Below, in pieces: positions 23,320 to 33,757 of a stretch of DNA of 64,000 nt; position 1 is the stretch's first letter; every line of letters starts with the position of its first letter. The stretch lies in contig KZ111141.1 in assembly GCA_002077045.2 (NCBI GenBank), positions 299,001 to 363,000 on the forward strand, written 5' to 3'. The notes beneath the pieces are model-generated. The model was not told where the DNA came from and did no database searches. It saw nothing but the letters and a program-made list of their open reading frames with translations. The position numbers were made by a program, and so were the translations under genes. Source of the DNA: Rachicladosporium sp. CCFEE 5018 (lineage: Eukaryota > Ascomycota > Dothideomycetes > Cladosporiales > Cladosporiaceae).

Positions 23320-24604
23320 CGCTGTGGGTGGAGGTGGCAGTAGCGAGACGCTCTCAGTGAGCTACCCTTGGCGGCGTTGGACTGATAGCGAGGAGCAGAG
23401 AATAAATATGAGGTGGAAGACGGATACGACTGCAAGCAGAGAGGAAGCCCCGGTCTTTTATGAGCAGCACGCCCTGCCACAGCGACGACGAGATAGTCAG
23501 CATGTCGCGTGAAACAATGCATCCTCGACCGCCACTTTCCACCTGCGTGGTGTGCAATTGGGTGTTCAGAGTTCGCAATGTAGTTCTTGCAATTTCCAAC
23601 CACTCTGTCATGTGCGCCAACGTGTAGCGCAGGATTGCATCTGCCACGTCTGCTTATTAGCGTAGGCTTCATCTTGCGATGCTCTTTAATCGACTGGAGT
23701 GCCCGCCGTAACCTATGAAATCAGCACATCTCGTACGAACGCCACAACATGCTGACTTAGTCTAAGGAACTTTTGCACCACATACGTCGATGACGAGGTG
23801 ACGCGGTGCTCGTTCATGGCGGCACAGGCTGGACGTAAACCGCCTTCGCAGCGGTATGTCGGGAGGCTTGGAGCCGGTTCTATACGGAGCTTGCTCAAGT
23901 TCTCTATCAAACAGCCCAGACTGGGTACACGCAACCACGTGACCGGCATCACTCGGCCACGTGACGAGAAGGACCAGTGCTCCCGCTGCACTCTTCCAAC
24001 CCATTGACCTCGTCGCTTTCGAATCGAGGCGTCAAGTATCGAGATTGGTCGACGCATCTCGGCACCTCGTGCGCCCATTTGCCTTCTGGCTCACTGCGGC
24101 GTGCTTAGCTCGGTCCGCATGGCTTCGATCGCCACGCCCTGGAGCAGGCCGTTTTGACGCCTCTCCGCCTCCCGGTTCAACCCAGGACCACTTCGACGAT
24201 GTGTTCAGCGATATCCCTGCCCGCTGCCATGGTTTGCGTTGCGTTCCGCTGGTCTCGCCTATTCGTCTGTGCTTGGGTGGACAATTTGAATCTCCCAATC
24301 CACTCGACTTGCGTCATGTGAGCAACAATAGACAGCGACCAGGTGCCACATTCGCAAATCTCGTCAACTGAGCGCTCACTATGTAGCTTTCCACATGATC
24401 TGCAGTTCACAGCAAATATGCCTGCGTCACACAATCTTGTTCGCAGGAAGTACCTGTTGCTAATGGCAGGCGCGTCGATGATCAAGAGCCAAGCAGACCA
24501 CGCAAATTCGGTTCATGAGCACGCAGAGCCGTGCCTGCGCAGCAAATTGATGCGCTCAGCGTCATGCTCGAGCTTGAGACCCTCGTCTGCTTGACGTCTG
24601 TTCC
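23320..24604. other. Accessory region, no supported gene
   Basis: About 1.3 kb upstream of copy A. Open frames on both strands are short, mutually overlapping and of unlikely composition. The pair of CACGTGAC motifs is listed separately. Confidence 0.3.
23936..23965. promoter_or_regulatory. Pair of CACGTGAC motifs (bHLH E-box type)
   Basis: CACGTGAC occurs at 23936-23943 and again at 23958-23965, 22 bases apart centre to centre, in the same orientation. CACGTG is the core bound by Cbf1-type bHLH factors in fungi. No gene start is established next to it, so any function is inference. Confidence 0.25.
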
Positions 24605-24745
24605 CTGGTCTCGGCACAGTCGAGCACGTTCTGGACCAACAGTGTCGATGTCAACTTAGCACTCACGCAGGCGCTAGCGTCTATTGCCTTGTGTACGACA
24701 CTGTGCCTCAACGGTTGGTTTTGCCTCGGGAACAAGAGTATGCGG
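24605..24745 (+). pseudogene. Fragment of a FHIP-type gene paralogue
   Basis: On the plus strand this stretch reads LVSAQSSTFWTNSVDVNLAL followed by TQALASIALCTTLCLNGWFC and then diverges to a stop. It matches LVSAQLNMFWSNSIDVNLAL and TQALASIALCTPLCINGWFC in the complete FHIP-type gene at 50055-52565 (region about 50732-50860, minus strand). Roughly four of five bases agree by eye. Several differences are silent (GCG/GCA, CTG/CTC, ACA/ACG, GCC/GCG, TTA/CTA), so the fragment probably comes from a once-functional paralogue rather than a fresh copy. I found no matching sequence on either side of it. Confidence 0.6.
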
Positions 24746-25113
24746 ACATGAACCTGCTCCGCAAATACTGCGCCACGACGAGATTCGCTGCTGGGTAAGA
24801 TTGATCTTGGCTTCATTTCAGCATTCCGTGCGAACTCACCTCACGGTGGTTTGACAGTGCAGCACAGTACCCACCGCACGCGTCTTATGTCGAGCGACGA
24901 AGCTCTCGCATCGCACATGTACAGTCTTGCGACTCTGACGCTTTCGAGGACGATGAAGCACACAGCGGTCCGTCTGCGGTTTCGCAGCTCTACTGGAAAG
25001 CTGCTACGTGCTCGAGATGACAAAGTCACGACGATCGCCCGCGATGATCAGCTGGAAGCTCGCACGAAGGGTGGAATGGAGTCGAGCAGAGGGAGTCGCT
25101 TGTACAGGGTGAA

Positions 25114-25310
25114 ATGAGACTGTCGTAAGTCGTTACTTTTACTTTTTCCTCGTATTCTCGTCATAACATTTCCATCGTTCCCCGCTTGCTTCGAGTCGTA
25201 ACACGGTCGATGAGGACATTGGCCGGACTTGGACCAAGGACTCTGGTTACGATCAAACCCCATCGCCGGCACCTGTCCCTTTCGGTACCCGTGATCTACC
25301 TAACGCCTAG
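25114..25310 (+). CDS. Possible short two-exon ORF, unknown
   Basis: A strong donor GTAAGT at 25125 and an acceptor CGAG at 25195 would remove 71 bases and join MRLS to RNTVDEDIGRTWTKDSGYDQ, with the frame ending at TAG 25308-25310. The composition of the second exon (Asp/Glu/Ser/Pro) is protein-like. The frame is open upstream to 25048 and protein-like again farther up, but two TGA codons intervene, so this may be the 3' end of a decayed gene. Its stop overlaps the stop of copy B on the other strand. Confidence 0.2.
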
Positions 25311-26002
25311 CTGTTATCGAATATTCCAGATGCATGAAGGCTACCATGATCGTCACGGGGGCGGAGGTAAGCTGGCATATCATTACAATCTTCGAGCCAG
25401 CGCTGTATAGTGGAACTGTCGGCCTGGAAGGATCAATGTCAGCATGACCGCATGATAGAAGGCAAAGATCATCGACTTACCGGACCTGGCCATAAGGATG
25501 TGTCAGACGATGGCCAGACGTGTTGACGAACGCCGGTCATCGATCCATTCGGGACGGGCCTGTCTTGGCCAACATTGGGGTTGATCGCGATGTTGTTCAA
25601 AGGAACGGGACCGCGACCCTGGCTTGCATCAATCATGGTATCGTCAATGGGCATCGAAGCGCAATCATCAACAAATGTCGACTGCGCTCAACCTTCCATG
25701 CCCTGGAAAAGAACGACGGTGTGCTGTTGACGATGCAAGTGATCGTTGACGCGGTCACAGGCTGAACCAAGCAGGCAGGCTGGGGTGATGTTGGTCGATG
25801 CGTCATGGTTGTGGACAGGATGAGGTGTTCCGTTGACACATACTAGCGCCTGTGGTGGGCAGGAGCAGAGACGACCGACGCCTCCGGCGAAAGACAGTAG
25901 TACGTCGGGAGGAGGCTGGCGGGAGCGTATCGCGCAAGCCGGTTGCGAGAACCCGTCATTGATCCTGACCGAAGACATACTTGCACGCTGAAGTGTCACC
26001 AT
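25307..26002 (-). pseudogene. Copy B of the unrecognised CxC small-protein family, in-frame stop
   Basis: Exon 1 is 26002-25481 and exon 2 is 25423-25307, over a 57-nt intron (GTAAGT...TTCCAG, with GCTGAC upstream as likely branch site), phase 0. Exon 1 starts MVTLQRASMSSVRINDGFSQ and carries LLSFAGGVGRLCSC and GTPHPV; it ends WPGP at the splice, as in copy A. Exon 2 reads ADSSTIQRWLEDCNDMPAYL, then a longer tail ending IFDNS. A TGA at 25688-25690 interrupts exon 1. A 69-nt in-frame intron with a weak GTCAAC donor and GCGCAG acceptor could remove it; otherwise the copy is broken. Compared with copy A, exon 2 differences are mostly at third codon positions, so both were functional until recently. 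Function unknown. Confidence 0.55.
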
Positions 26003-27337
26003 TAACAGGAAGAGAGACGACGAAGAGGTAGTAGGAGCTATGGGAGGACAGGGAAAGTGACGGAATGTACATGTGAAGCCGACTTACATATAGACGTTCA
26101 TCGCGATCGACAAGGCAAACTTGAAGGGTATACGGTGACGATAGCTTGCGATGTCTGAGTAGCTGCTGTAGTCGCGATCGAGTGCAAAAAAGAGAGGAGT
26201 GAGGCAGAAAGGAAACAGGGACTGCGCAGTCGACGAATCACACTTCTCCCCTTACCTCCCGGCCGGGACGGCCAGTGCGGACGTAGAGGAGCCAAGCTCC
26301 AAAGATCCACATAAAGAGGCTCAGAAGTACCAAAGTAGGTCGGACAACCAATCCGAGCCACGGAAGGACTGACAATGGGGGTGATGACAGACCCGCAGAT
26401 GATCTAACAACGCTATCTCGATCGGTACAAGCGTGCAACTGTTAGTCCGTATCCTTGCGGCGCTAGAATGTCCGTCTGCTTTTCTTGCTGGCCGGTGCTG
26501 AGATGCTGACCTGCTGCGACCGCACCGGCAATGCTGTCATCTGGCGGTAGCTGCAAAGCTGCTCAGGCCCACGTAGTACCGATATCGATGAGCAGTGACT
26601 TGCACCGTGTCTGCATCAGTCCTCTAACCGACAGCGGGGTGTTCCTGATGCTTGTACAAAGCGACGGGATTTCATGACCTTGTAGCCTACTGTTTGCCAC
26701 AAGCTTCCATATTAGAGAATAATGAAGATATTGAGCCATCACCCCAGCGGCGTGGGGCATTGCCTTCGGGATCAGGCGCATTGTGTGGCAAGTAAACAGT
26801 GGAGCAGCGGTGAGTTTGCTGTTTTGACCGTTCAAGCCACTGCTGCATAACACGGTGTTGGAGCTGCTGTTCTAGATCGGCGCGAAGACACGATTGGGGT
26901 CGTGAGTAACGCTCATCCGGTTGCTGCAGCAGTATCAGTCGTTTGCGAATGAGCTCAAGTATCAGGCTCCCTCAGCCTGCACCTAGTAGACTGCAGAATT
27001 GGACAGGACATCGAATTCGACCTTTCAATTTGAAGCACTGAAGGTAAAGACTGTAGTGGAAACCGGCGATGCTCCAGCCAGTCCGATCGTTAATGTGAGC
27101 TTCATAGAACATACAGTCTGACCCGACGCTGTGCGATAATCGCTACATATGCCAGGGAACGAACACTGTCTCGATTCGGGATTTTGGATGTCCATGGCTT
27201 GACGATACGAAGCATGGCCGTCAAGGTCGTCCGAGACTCCAGGCGCATGAAGGTGAGCCTACTACCTTCACCACGATCTTCACTGTCCCTCATTTTCGTG
27301 GACTCGCACAGCAGCCTCTGCTTCTACCATCATTTCA
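26003..27337. other. Accessory spacer between copies B and C
   Basis: About 1.3 kb. On the minus strand 26238-26438 has a hydrophobic frame (LVLLSLFMWIFGAWLLYV) that could be a membrane segment, but no start, splice site or partner exon supports a gene. The rest shows no coding signal. Confidence 0.3.
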
Positions 27338-27915
27338 TCAGTCAGAGAAGGTGAATGGCATGTGGATATACCTACAGCGTCGCGGCTGAGCCGGCATGTC
27401 GTCACGACTTTGGAGCCACCGGTCCATGGCGAAGCTATATGCCTTGAAGCATCGTCAGCATCGCTGCTTTACAAAAGCAGACAAGGAAAATGACCTGCCG
27501 GTCCTGCTAGACGCGAAGTGCGTTGAGCCCGAGACAGCGATTGTGTCTCGCGACCGATCGTAGTGGTTGTACCAAGTGAGGTCACTCCACCATGATTGCC
27601 ATTGGAATTATCTACGGTCTTCAATGCAACCGGAATATGTTGACCCTGATTGGTGTTGCTCGGGTCGACGAAGCGGTTGACGTCGCGCCGTCGATCGTCG
27701 ATACGATCGACCGCAGATGATGCGGAAACGGGAGAGATGGTGTCTTGGACAGGATTAGGCGAGCCGTCAGGACAGGCAAGCGCTGCAGGAGGGCAGACGC
27801 AGAGTCTACCAACTCCTCCAGTGAAGGACAGCAAAGGATTGGGGGGCACGAGCTGACGGTGAGGTACTAATCTGTTCGTCGTGAGCTTGGCGGAAGGCTT
27901 CGTGGGCATGGGCAT
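27338..27915 (-). CDS. Copy C of the unrecognised CxC small-protein family, intact frame
   Basis: The only minus-strand copy without an internal stop. Exon 1 is 27915-27499 and exon 2 is 27442-27338; the 56-nt intron between them has a good branch site (GCTGAC) and TTCAAG acceptor, but the donor at the position used by copies A and B is GCAGGT, a GC-AG intron. The product is 173 residues from ATG 27915: MPMPTKPSAK at the start, LLSFTGGVGRLCVC, C-x6-C, GSPNPV, a polar linker with NTNQGQHIPVAL (shared with copy A), AGP at the splice, then AYSFAMDRWLQSRDDMPAQP and a basic end. The frame is open to 28053 and contains an ATG at 28023 with a hydrophobic stretch (MLFILGHC), so a longer form with a signal-like N-terminus cannot be excluded. 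Function unknown. Confidence 0.55.
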
Positions 27916-28940
27916 GATGTCGATAATTACGCAATAGGGGACAGCAATGAGTGGACTGCTGCTCTGTGTGCAAAGGTGTAACGGAGGGAGCCCGCGAGAA
28001 CAATGACCCAAGATGAACAGCATGAGATACAACCAGGTCTCCGGGACTGCCACTCGATCAAGTCATGTACGATAATAGACACCTGCCGGCCTGAAACCTT
28101 TGAGGAGCGTGCAGATGGGATTGGTCGTTGCCAGCCACGGACTTGCCACTTGTCCGCATGATTGTGGCTAACGGTAGTGGACCAAGGGACATGGTGTTAT
28201 CAAGGCGTGAACGATTCCAGTCCATGCGACATGTCGGGTAATTCGCTTAGGTACTGACGTCTGACGCGCGATGACACATCCGTAATCGATCGGACATCGA
28301 TGGCCTAGATCAGTTTACACGAACTGTATCCAGGCGTTATGTGAATCGTCTCCTCTCAAGTCATATACATACTGCGGAACATATACAACACTTTCTATCG
28401 TCCCTACCAAAGCGACAGACTTCCGTTGTGCCTCATGGCGTGTGATCGACAGCCCGAGATGCACAATTCCAACGCCAATACTCTTCGTCAAAGCCATAGA
28501 TGTGCAAATGCTGTTCAGCGACCTGCGAAACGCCAGCCTTTAGCTTTCCGTACCCCTTGTTCCGTGCTCCCGCACGAATGCCACGATGCTGCGCCTCGAA
28601 AGATTGTGCAAGAATCGGCACTGACGCCATTCTCCATGATCTGTGTCTCAGCAATCCTGTCCAGCAATGCTACAGCTCTGTATGCTGCGTACAAGTCTCC
28701 GGATGCTTTGGCGCAGCCTCTATGCGCTGCTGCATGCAGCACATGTTTGAGCCGTCAGACAGGCAAGGGCGCGTCGGACGTTGTAAGACTCGTCGACAGC
28801 CTGCGACAGTGCGACCGGAGTACGTGTCCATCATGTCAGACGCAGCAAAGTCCCATTGTGATTTCAATTGCGCTTCCCAGACGAATTCACAGATGCTCAA
28901 CGCTACGCACGAAGTCAGCTAACGCCTCTCGAACCTCTGA
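27916..28940. other. Intergenic region upstream of copy C
   Basis: About 1 kb between copy C and the end of the PUF gene. No supported gene. Bases 28903-28959 may form a last intron of the PUF gene (see that entry). Confidence 0.35.
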
Positions 28941-31900
28941 TCACCACATCCGACTCACCCTCGCCCTCCGCCCACCACCTCCACTCCCAGCCATCTGTCC
29001 CTGCTGCACATACCCACCACCCATTGGCCCTCCATACGCACCCTGTCCATAGCCCGGCATCCCCATCCCCATACTCTGCTGCTGCATCCACATTTGCTGC
29101 TGCTGCTGAGGTTGAGGCTGGTAGCCCATACCAGCTGGCACGCCTTGCATTCGATATGGATCCTGGTATTGCATGCTGTTGTTCACTGGACTGGGGTAAA
29201 AGTTGTTCATCTGCTGTTGCCGGGCTTGCTGTTGCTGCTGTTGTTGGTGCTGCTGGGCGAGCATGTGCTGTTGTTGCTGCCATTGCTGCTGTTGAGGTGG
29301 GATGTGATGGCTGGGCGACATGTTGATGCCTGGATTCGAAAGTGCTGGAGAGTGAGAGTATTGTGGCGTCATCATGTTTGGGTTGTTGTTGTAGGAGTCG
29401 TAGGTTGTGGAGTCCATGCTGACTGTACGTTGAAGGCCGCCGTTGCCCATCGAGTTAGGGTCATGCTGTGGCGTCATGTTGCCGTAGGGTCCTGGGCGCG
29501 GGTAGCCATTCTGGTTAGTATCGAGGTGCGGTAGGTGGCTTTGTCCGTTCACCGATCGTGTCTTGCTGGTAGCTCGCCCGTCCATGCTGACAGGCGTGCC
29601 GTTGCCGTGTCGCGTAGACAGGCCGACCTCATCCATCAGGCGCTTGTAGCCTTGACTTGGCTTTGCGTTGAGTCTGAGCAGCACATTCCGGACATTCTCG
29701 ACGCACTCTGGCCGTACATTGTCTTCAAGGAATGGCGTAGTAAGAACCTTGAAGATAAATGTAGCGCCACATGCCTGATCGCTGACGATGCTCTGCAGTA
29801 CTTGCTCGTCGAAGAACAGGGCACGCAGTATACTATCGCGAGCTTCTGGCTCGTTGCGCTGGTTGATGATCTTGAGCACGGTCAAGTACGCCACCTTGTG
29901 CGTCGATAAGTGCACCAGATGTGGTATCAGTCGTGGAGCAAGTACTGATCTTCGCCGCGGGAATGTACAAGTGTCCAGGAACCAGGTCAGCAAAAGTGCG
30001 CCATTCGAGTTCGTCGCAAGCTGCACGCTGTGAAGTGTGATCGCAGCAGCCATCAGCCGTTTCTGATCAGACGTCGCGAAGTGGCTCTCAAGGCATGCAC
30101 GCATTGCTCGAGCACCAAAGCGACCTTGCGCCGACTCCCACAACCGTGCAAGCATCGTCTCAAAGATGAAGTTATTCTCCGGCGCCTGGAAACGCAGACA
30201 GCATTGCATGACATAATTGCCGTATTGGTCGAGGAACAGGTTGACTCCGTGCGGCCGCAGTGCCTCTACGATCATGCTCACTTGCGCCGGCGTTCGAGCA
30301 ACGTCAATGATCTTCTGTGCTGCCCATGTACCATTCTTGTGTACACCGACTTCAGCAAGGTGTGGCGCAATCTGTGCGAGCATGGCTTCCTTGGTGTTCT
30401 CACCACAGTTTTCGAAAAGCTTCTGCACTACTGTGTTGCCAAGGTAGTCTGATGCGAGCTCAGATACTTCTGGCAGCATCTCCATCGCAATGCTCTCCAG
30501 CTCAAGTGGCGAACACGAGCTATTGTCGATACGCTTGCGGATCTCACGTAGTCGAGGCGCATCGTGCGTGCGAGCATGGCCCGGCTCTGGAATGGGTGGG
30601 ATCTCATCGGCGTAGTTTGTGTTGTGCAAGGCGATCTCGAGCATGTTCTCCATGCGAGCAATGTCGTCCGGAGGAGCGCCAAACTGTGCAATAATGCTTG
30701 AGACTTCCTCACGAATTTCAAGTAGGTCAGGCGTGACAAGAGCAGCAGCAGCGGTCTCCGCGTTGATGTTCTGGTTCGCTGACATGCCGTTGCCGGACAA
30801 TGCGCTGCTCTTCGAGACAAACGGGTCCGGGCTTGGCGATGGGTACACGCCATTTGCACCAGGTGTATTGGTCGCACTCTGCTCCTTAGCGAAGCCGATC
30901 CTGACGGGTCCACAGCCGGGGAAGATCTCGCGACCATTGCACTGAGCCTTGGCAGCGATTGCACTTTGGATGGTCTCGAAATTGACGAAGCCACAGCTCT
31001 TGTGGGTGAGCACACGAGCGAAGTCGATGTTGCCATAAAGGCTGAACACAGCGTTGAGTGACGACACCGTCGTCGATGCAGGGACATTGCCGAGCCAGAG
31101 TGAGCGAGTCGGCGTTTCGAGATTTGGCTCGAGTCCATGGTCGTAAGGTTGAGATTTCTGGTGGCCAAAGTTCATGCCTTGCACAGCACTGGTGAGTCCA
31201 TGCACGTCATGTACACCGCCGCTATGCAAGTCATCTGCGGTGATGCTGTTATCGAGTCGTGAAGGCGTAGGCAGGTAGCTCCTCAGTGCATGTGACGAGG
31301 GTGAATCCAGCACACCAGCTGTTCGAGCTCGTGGTCTGTTCGCACTTGCAAAGTTCGCAAACGCCTGCACATCAAGGTTGTGTTGTCGCACAGCCTCATG
31401 TATCGCAGCTGCTTGTGCCGCAGCTGCCTCAGTAGCTGGTGTCATTGTACCGTTTCCATACCCTTGCTGCGAGTACTCGTCCAGGTCCTCGTCAGGCTCT
31501 GCATTGGCATACTTCGCTGCCGCATTGACCGAGAAAGACCGATATCTATTCGACGGGTTCTGCGTGAACGCATTGTATGCCAACATATCCGCGACCGACA
31601 GCGCACCAGTGCCATCCAGTCGCTGCTGACTGAGCAACTGATCCATGTCCGCTTTTGTCAACCCTGCTCTTGCGTGCTGTGTCGAGTCGTCCAAGCCCAG
31701 GTAATCTAGTGTCCGCACATCATTCTCTGCACCTGTCTCCCCCTGCGAAGAAGGTGCGTCCGAGGAGCGAATGCTCTGAAGTGTGCTTGCTCGTTCTCGG
31801 CCAGCAAGCCAGTTGCTGGCGAAGAATGACGATCCAAACGGACTGCTGTTACCGAGTAGGCTCGCACGTTGTGGAGTCGAGCCAGCACGCAGCCGTGAAA

Positions 31901-32591
31901 GCAAAGCTGCACTGCTTGACCCACCTGCCGAGGCTTGCAAATCTGTGCTAGATAGTGATCCTCTCGAGTATCCACTTCCCGGTGCTGTATGCTTCACACT
32001 TGACGATCGGGAGAGTGTTTGCGAGCTATTCATTCCATTCAACGTGCTCACTGCTGGGAAGCGTGAAGGCACAGTTCCTGCGCGAGCTCGTCTTTGCGAA
32101 TTCGCAGCCGACTGTGAATTTGCTAGAGCCGCGCTCCCCTGTAACGAGCCCATATCGAAGTCAGGGAAGCTGTCGCTGCCTGGTGATTCTGGTATGGTCT
32201 CGCGTAGTGGAGTCGAGTGTCCGCTGCCAGCAGGCGGAGGTCCCCAGATCGAAGGAGTCAGACCTTCTTGTACTTGTATCTCTCGTGCTCTGCGATGCTG
32301 TCAGTGTTATATTCGAGCTTCAACAAGATCGAAAGCTGCTCACCTTTTGGGGAACAGCCGACTCCCATACTCCTTTGAAGGAGACCCGGCTCCTGCCCTC
32401 CCAGTGCCAGACTGAGATGTCGGTGTGCCCATGCCACTGCTCAGCGGGAACCTCATGCCTGATCCTGCAGGTTGTTCGATAGGAGACCCGGATGCCGACC
32501 CGTTGCCTGATCTCGTCCCCGCGCCTGCCATGTTGAGCTGTGGCAGACCGTCGAGGTTGAGCTTGTAGTCTGGGCGTGATGTGGGCGCCAT
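28941..32591 (-). CDS. RRM and Pumilio-repeat RNA-binding protein, JSN1/PUF1-like
   Basis: Exons 32591-32344 and 32289-28941, over a 54-nt intron (GTGAGC...CGCAG), give 1198 residues. A Ser-rich disordered N-terminus is followed by an RRM at about residues 479-550 (SLWLGNVPASTTVSSLNAVF) and Pumilio repeats from about 685 to 1005 (LASDYLGNTVVQKLFENCGE, HKNGTWAAQKIIDVA, DQYGNYVMQCCLRF). RRM plus PUF is the layout of yeast Jsn1/Puf2-type proteins, which bind mRNAs, often for mitochondrial or membrane proteins. The C-terminal 150 residues are Gln/Met/Pro-rich with runs of Gln. The 3' end is ambiguous: the last codons contain GTGAGT (donor 28959) and a branch site with TAG acceptor lies at 28903, which would replace VSRMW by GVEHL. 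Confidence 0.92.
29085..29300 (-). repeat. CAG/CAA codon repeat encoding poly-Gln
   Basis: On the plus strand the stretch is a dense run of TGC/TTG/CTG triplets; on the coding strand it encodes several blocks of Gln (QQQQQWMQQQ-like) in the tail of the PUF protein. CAG and CAA are mixed, which makes slippage slower than in a pure tract. Confidence 0.8.
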
Positions 32592-33757
32592 TATGATTTA
32601 TGTCTTATGTGTAGTATGTTCGTTCGAGTCCGACGTCGAGTGCAGACTGTGGGCAAGCTGCGCTGCGTATACTGCGGCGCTAAACCGATTTCAAGACCTG
32701 CTTGGTATTCTGCGCCGCCGACTTTTCCGCCGAGTTCGCCTCGTCCAGTGACAGCTGAATGTGCCACCCAAAGCGATTGCTCTTGCAGTGGTAGACAATG
32801 AGCCACAGGTAGTACAGTTGGGAATGGCGCCTCACGTAGGTCGCTCTATGCTTGAGCTCGGCCAACACCCGATTTTCGCGAATGGTTCAGAGCTAAGAAG
32901 CGACGGCGAAGTCTACGCCAGTATTCCCACACTATACCGCAGACCGTAGGAGTGTAATTGATTATCGTAGGTAATCCCAGGTAATAGACAGCCCGCGGCT
33001 CGCAAGTCCCGTGATGGAAGCGGCGCGGCTGGTGAAAGGATAAGGAGAGCAGCGTAGAGGTCAGCGAGGAGACCCGAGTACCGCAATAATGAGTGGCGGA
33101 GGCGGAGGTGGTAGTGGTGAGGTGGAGATGCGGAGACGACGACAACGACACCGTGCGAATATGGAGTCTGGCTGACGAAGGAGGTCCCAAGATCTGCAGC
33201 GGAGGTGGAGGCAGGCGCTAGTGCTTCTGGCAGCGTCTGTTTCACTGCGATACCCTTGTCACCAGATCTGTCACGGCACCAATCTTGAACGCAGTTACAG
33301 GAATGAGCAGACGACTACATGAATGCTACCTGCTCGTGTCCTCTGTTCACCGTCGTCGCAGTCCAGAACATCGCCTCCTGAAGAAGGCAGTCTTCGAGGC
33401 GCCTGGGCGGATGAAACATCACGATTGGCCGGGGAGCGGCTGGCTGAAACGCCTACCTGCAAAGCCCATCACGCACCAAAGTCTGGGCAGACGACTACCG
33501 TAAGGCGTAGACAAGGTTTACTTAGTGGACCTCGTCGTGGCAGGGGTTGTTGGTACTTGGTCAGCAAAGAGGTCTGGCACCGGAAGATCGCTCTTGAGCA
33601 GGCTGTACAATAAAGTGCATATCTACATTTCCCCTATACATACGCCCCGTGAAGGGCAACCCATCCCATCCCGCATGTCCAAGGAAACTGGGGTTGTCTA
33701 CCTGTATCAGTCATGTCGTCAAAGATCGTCATGCATCCATTGCCATCAGCACACATT
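32592..33757. other. Intergenic region upstream of the PUF gene
   Basis: About 1.2 kb between the PUF gene start and the 3' end of the RING-PH-VWA gene. It should contain the PUF promoter. No convincing coding frame, tRNA or repeat was seen. Confidence 0.4.

Noticed and set aside
26238..26438. Hydrophobic minus-strand frame upstream of copy B, considered as a signal-peptide exon
   Set aside because: No donor/acceptor pair joins it to copy B in frame, and copies A, C and D begin well at their own ATG.
32605..32660. GTTCGAGTCC string resembling a tRNA B box
   Set aside because: No matching A box or acceptor stem at the required spacing on either side.
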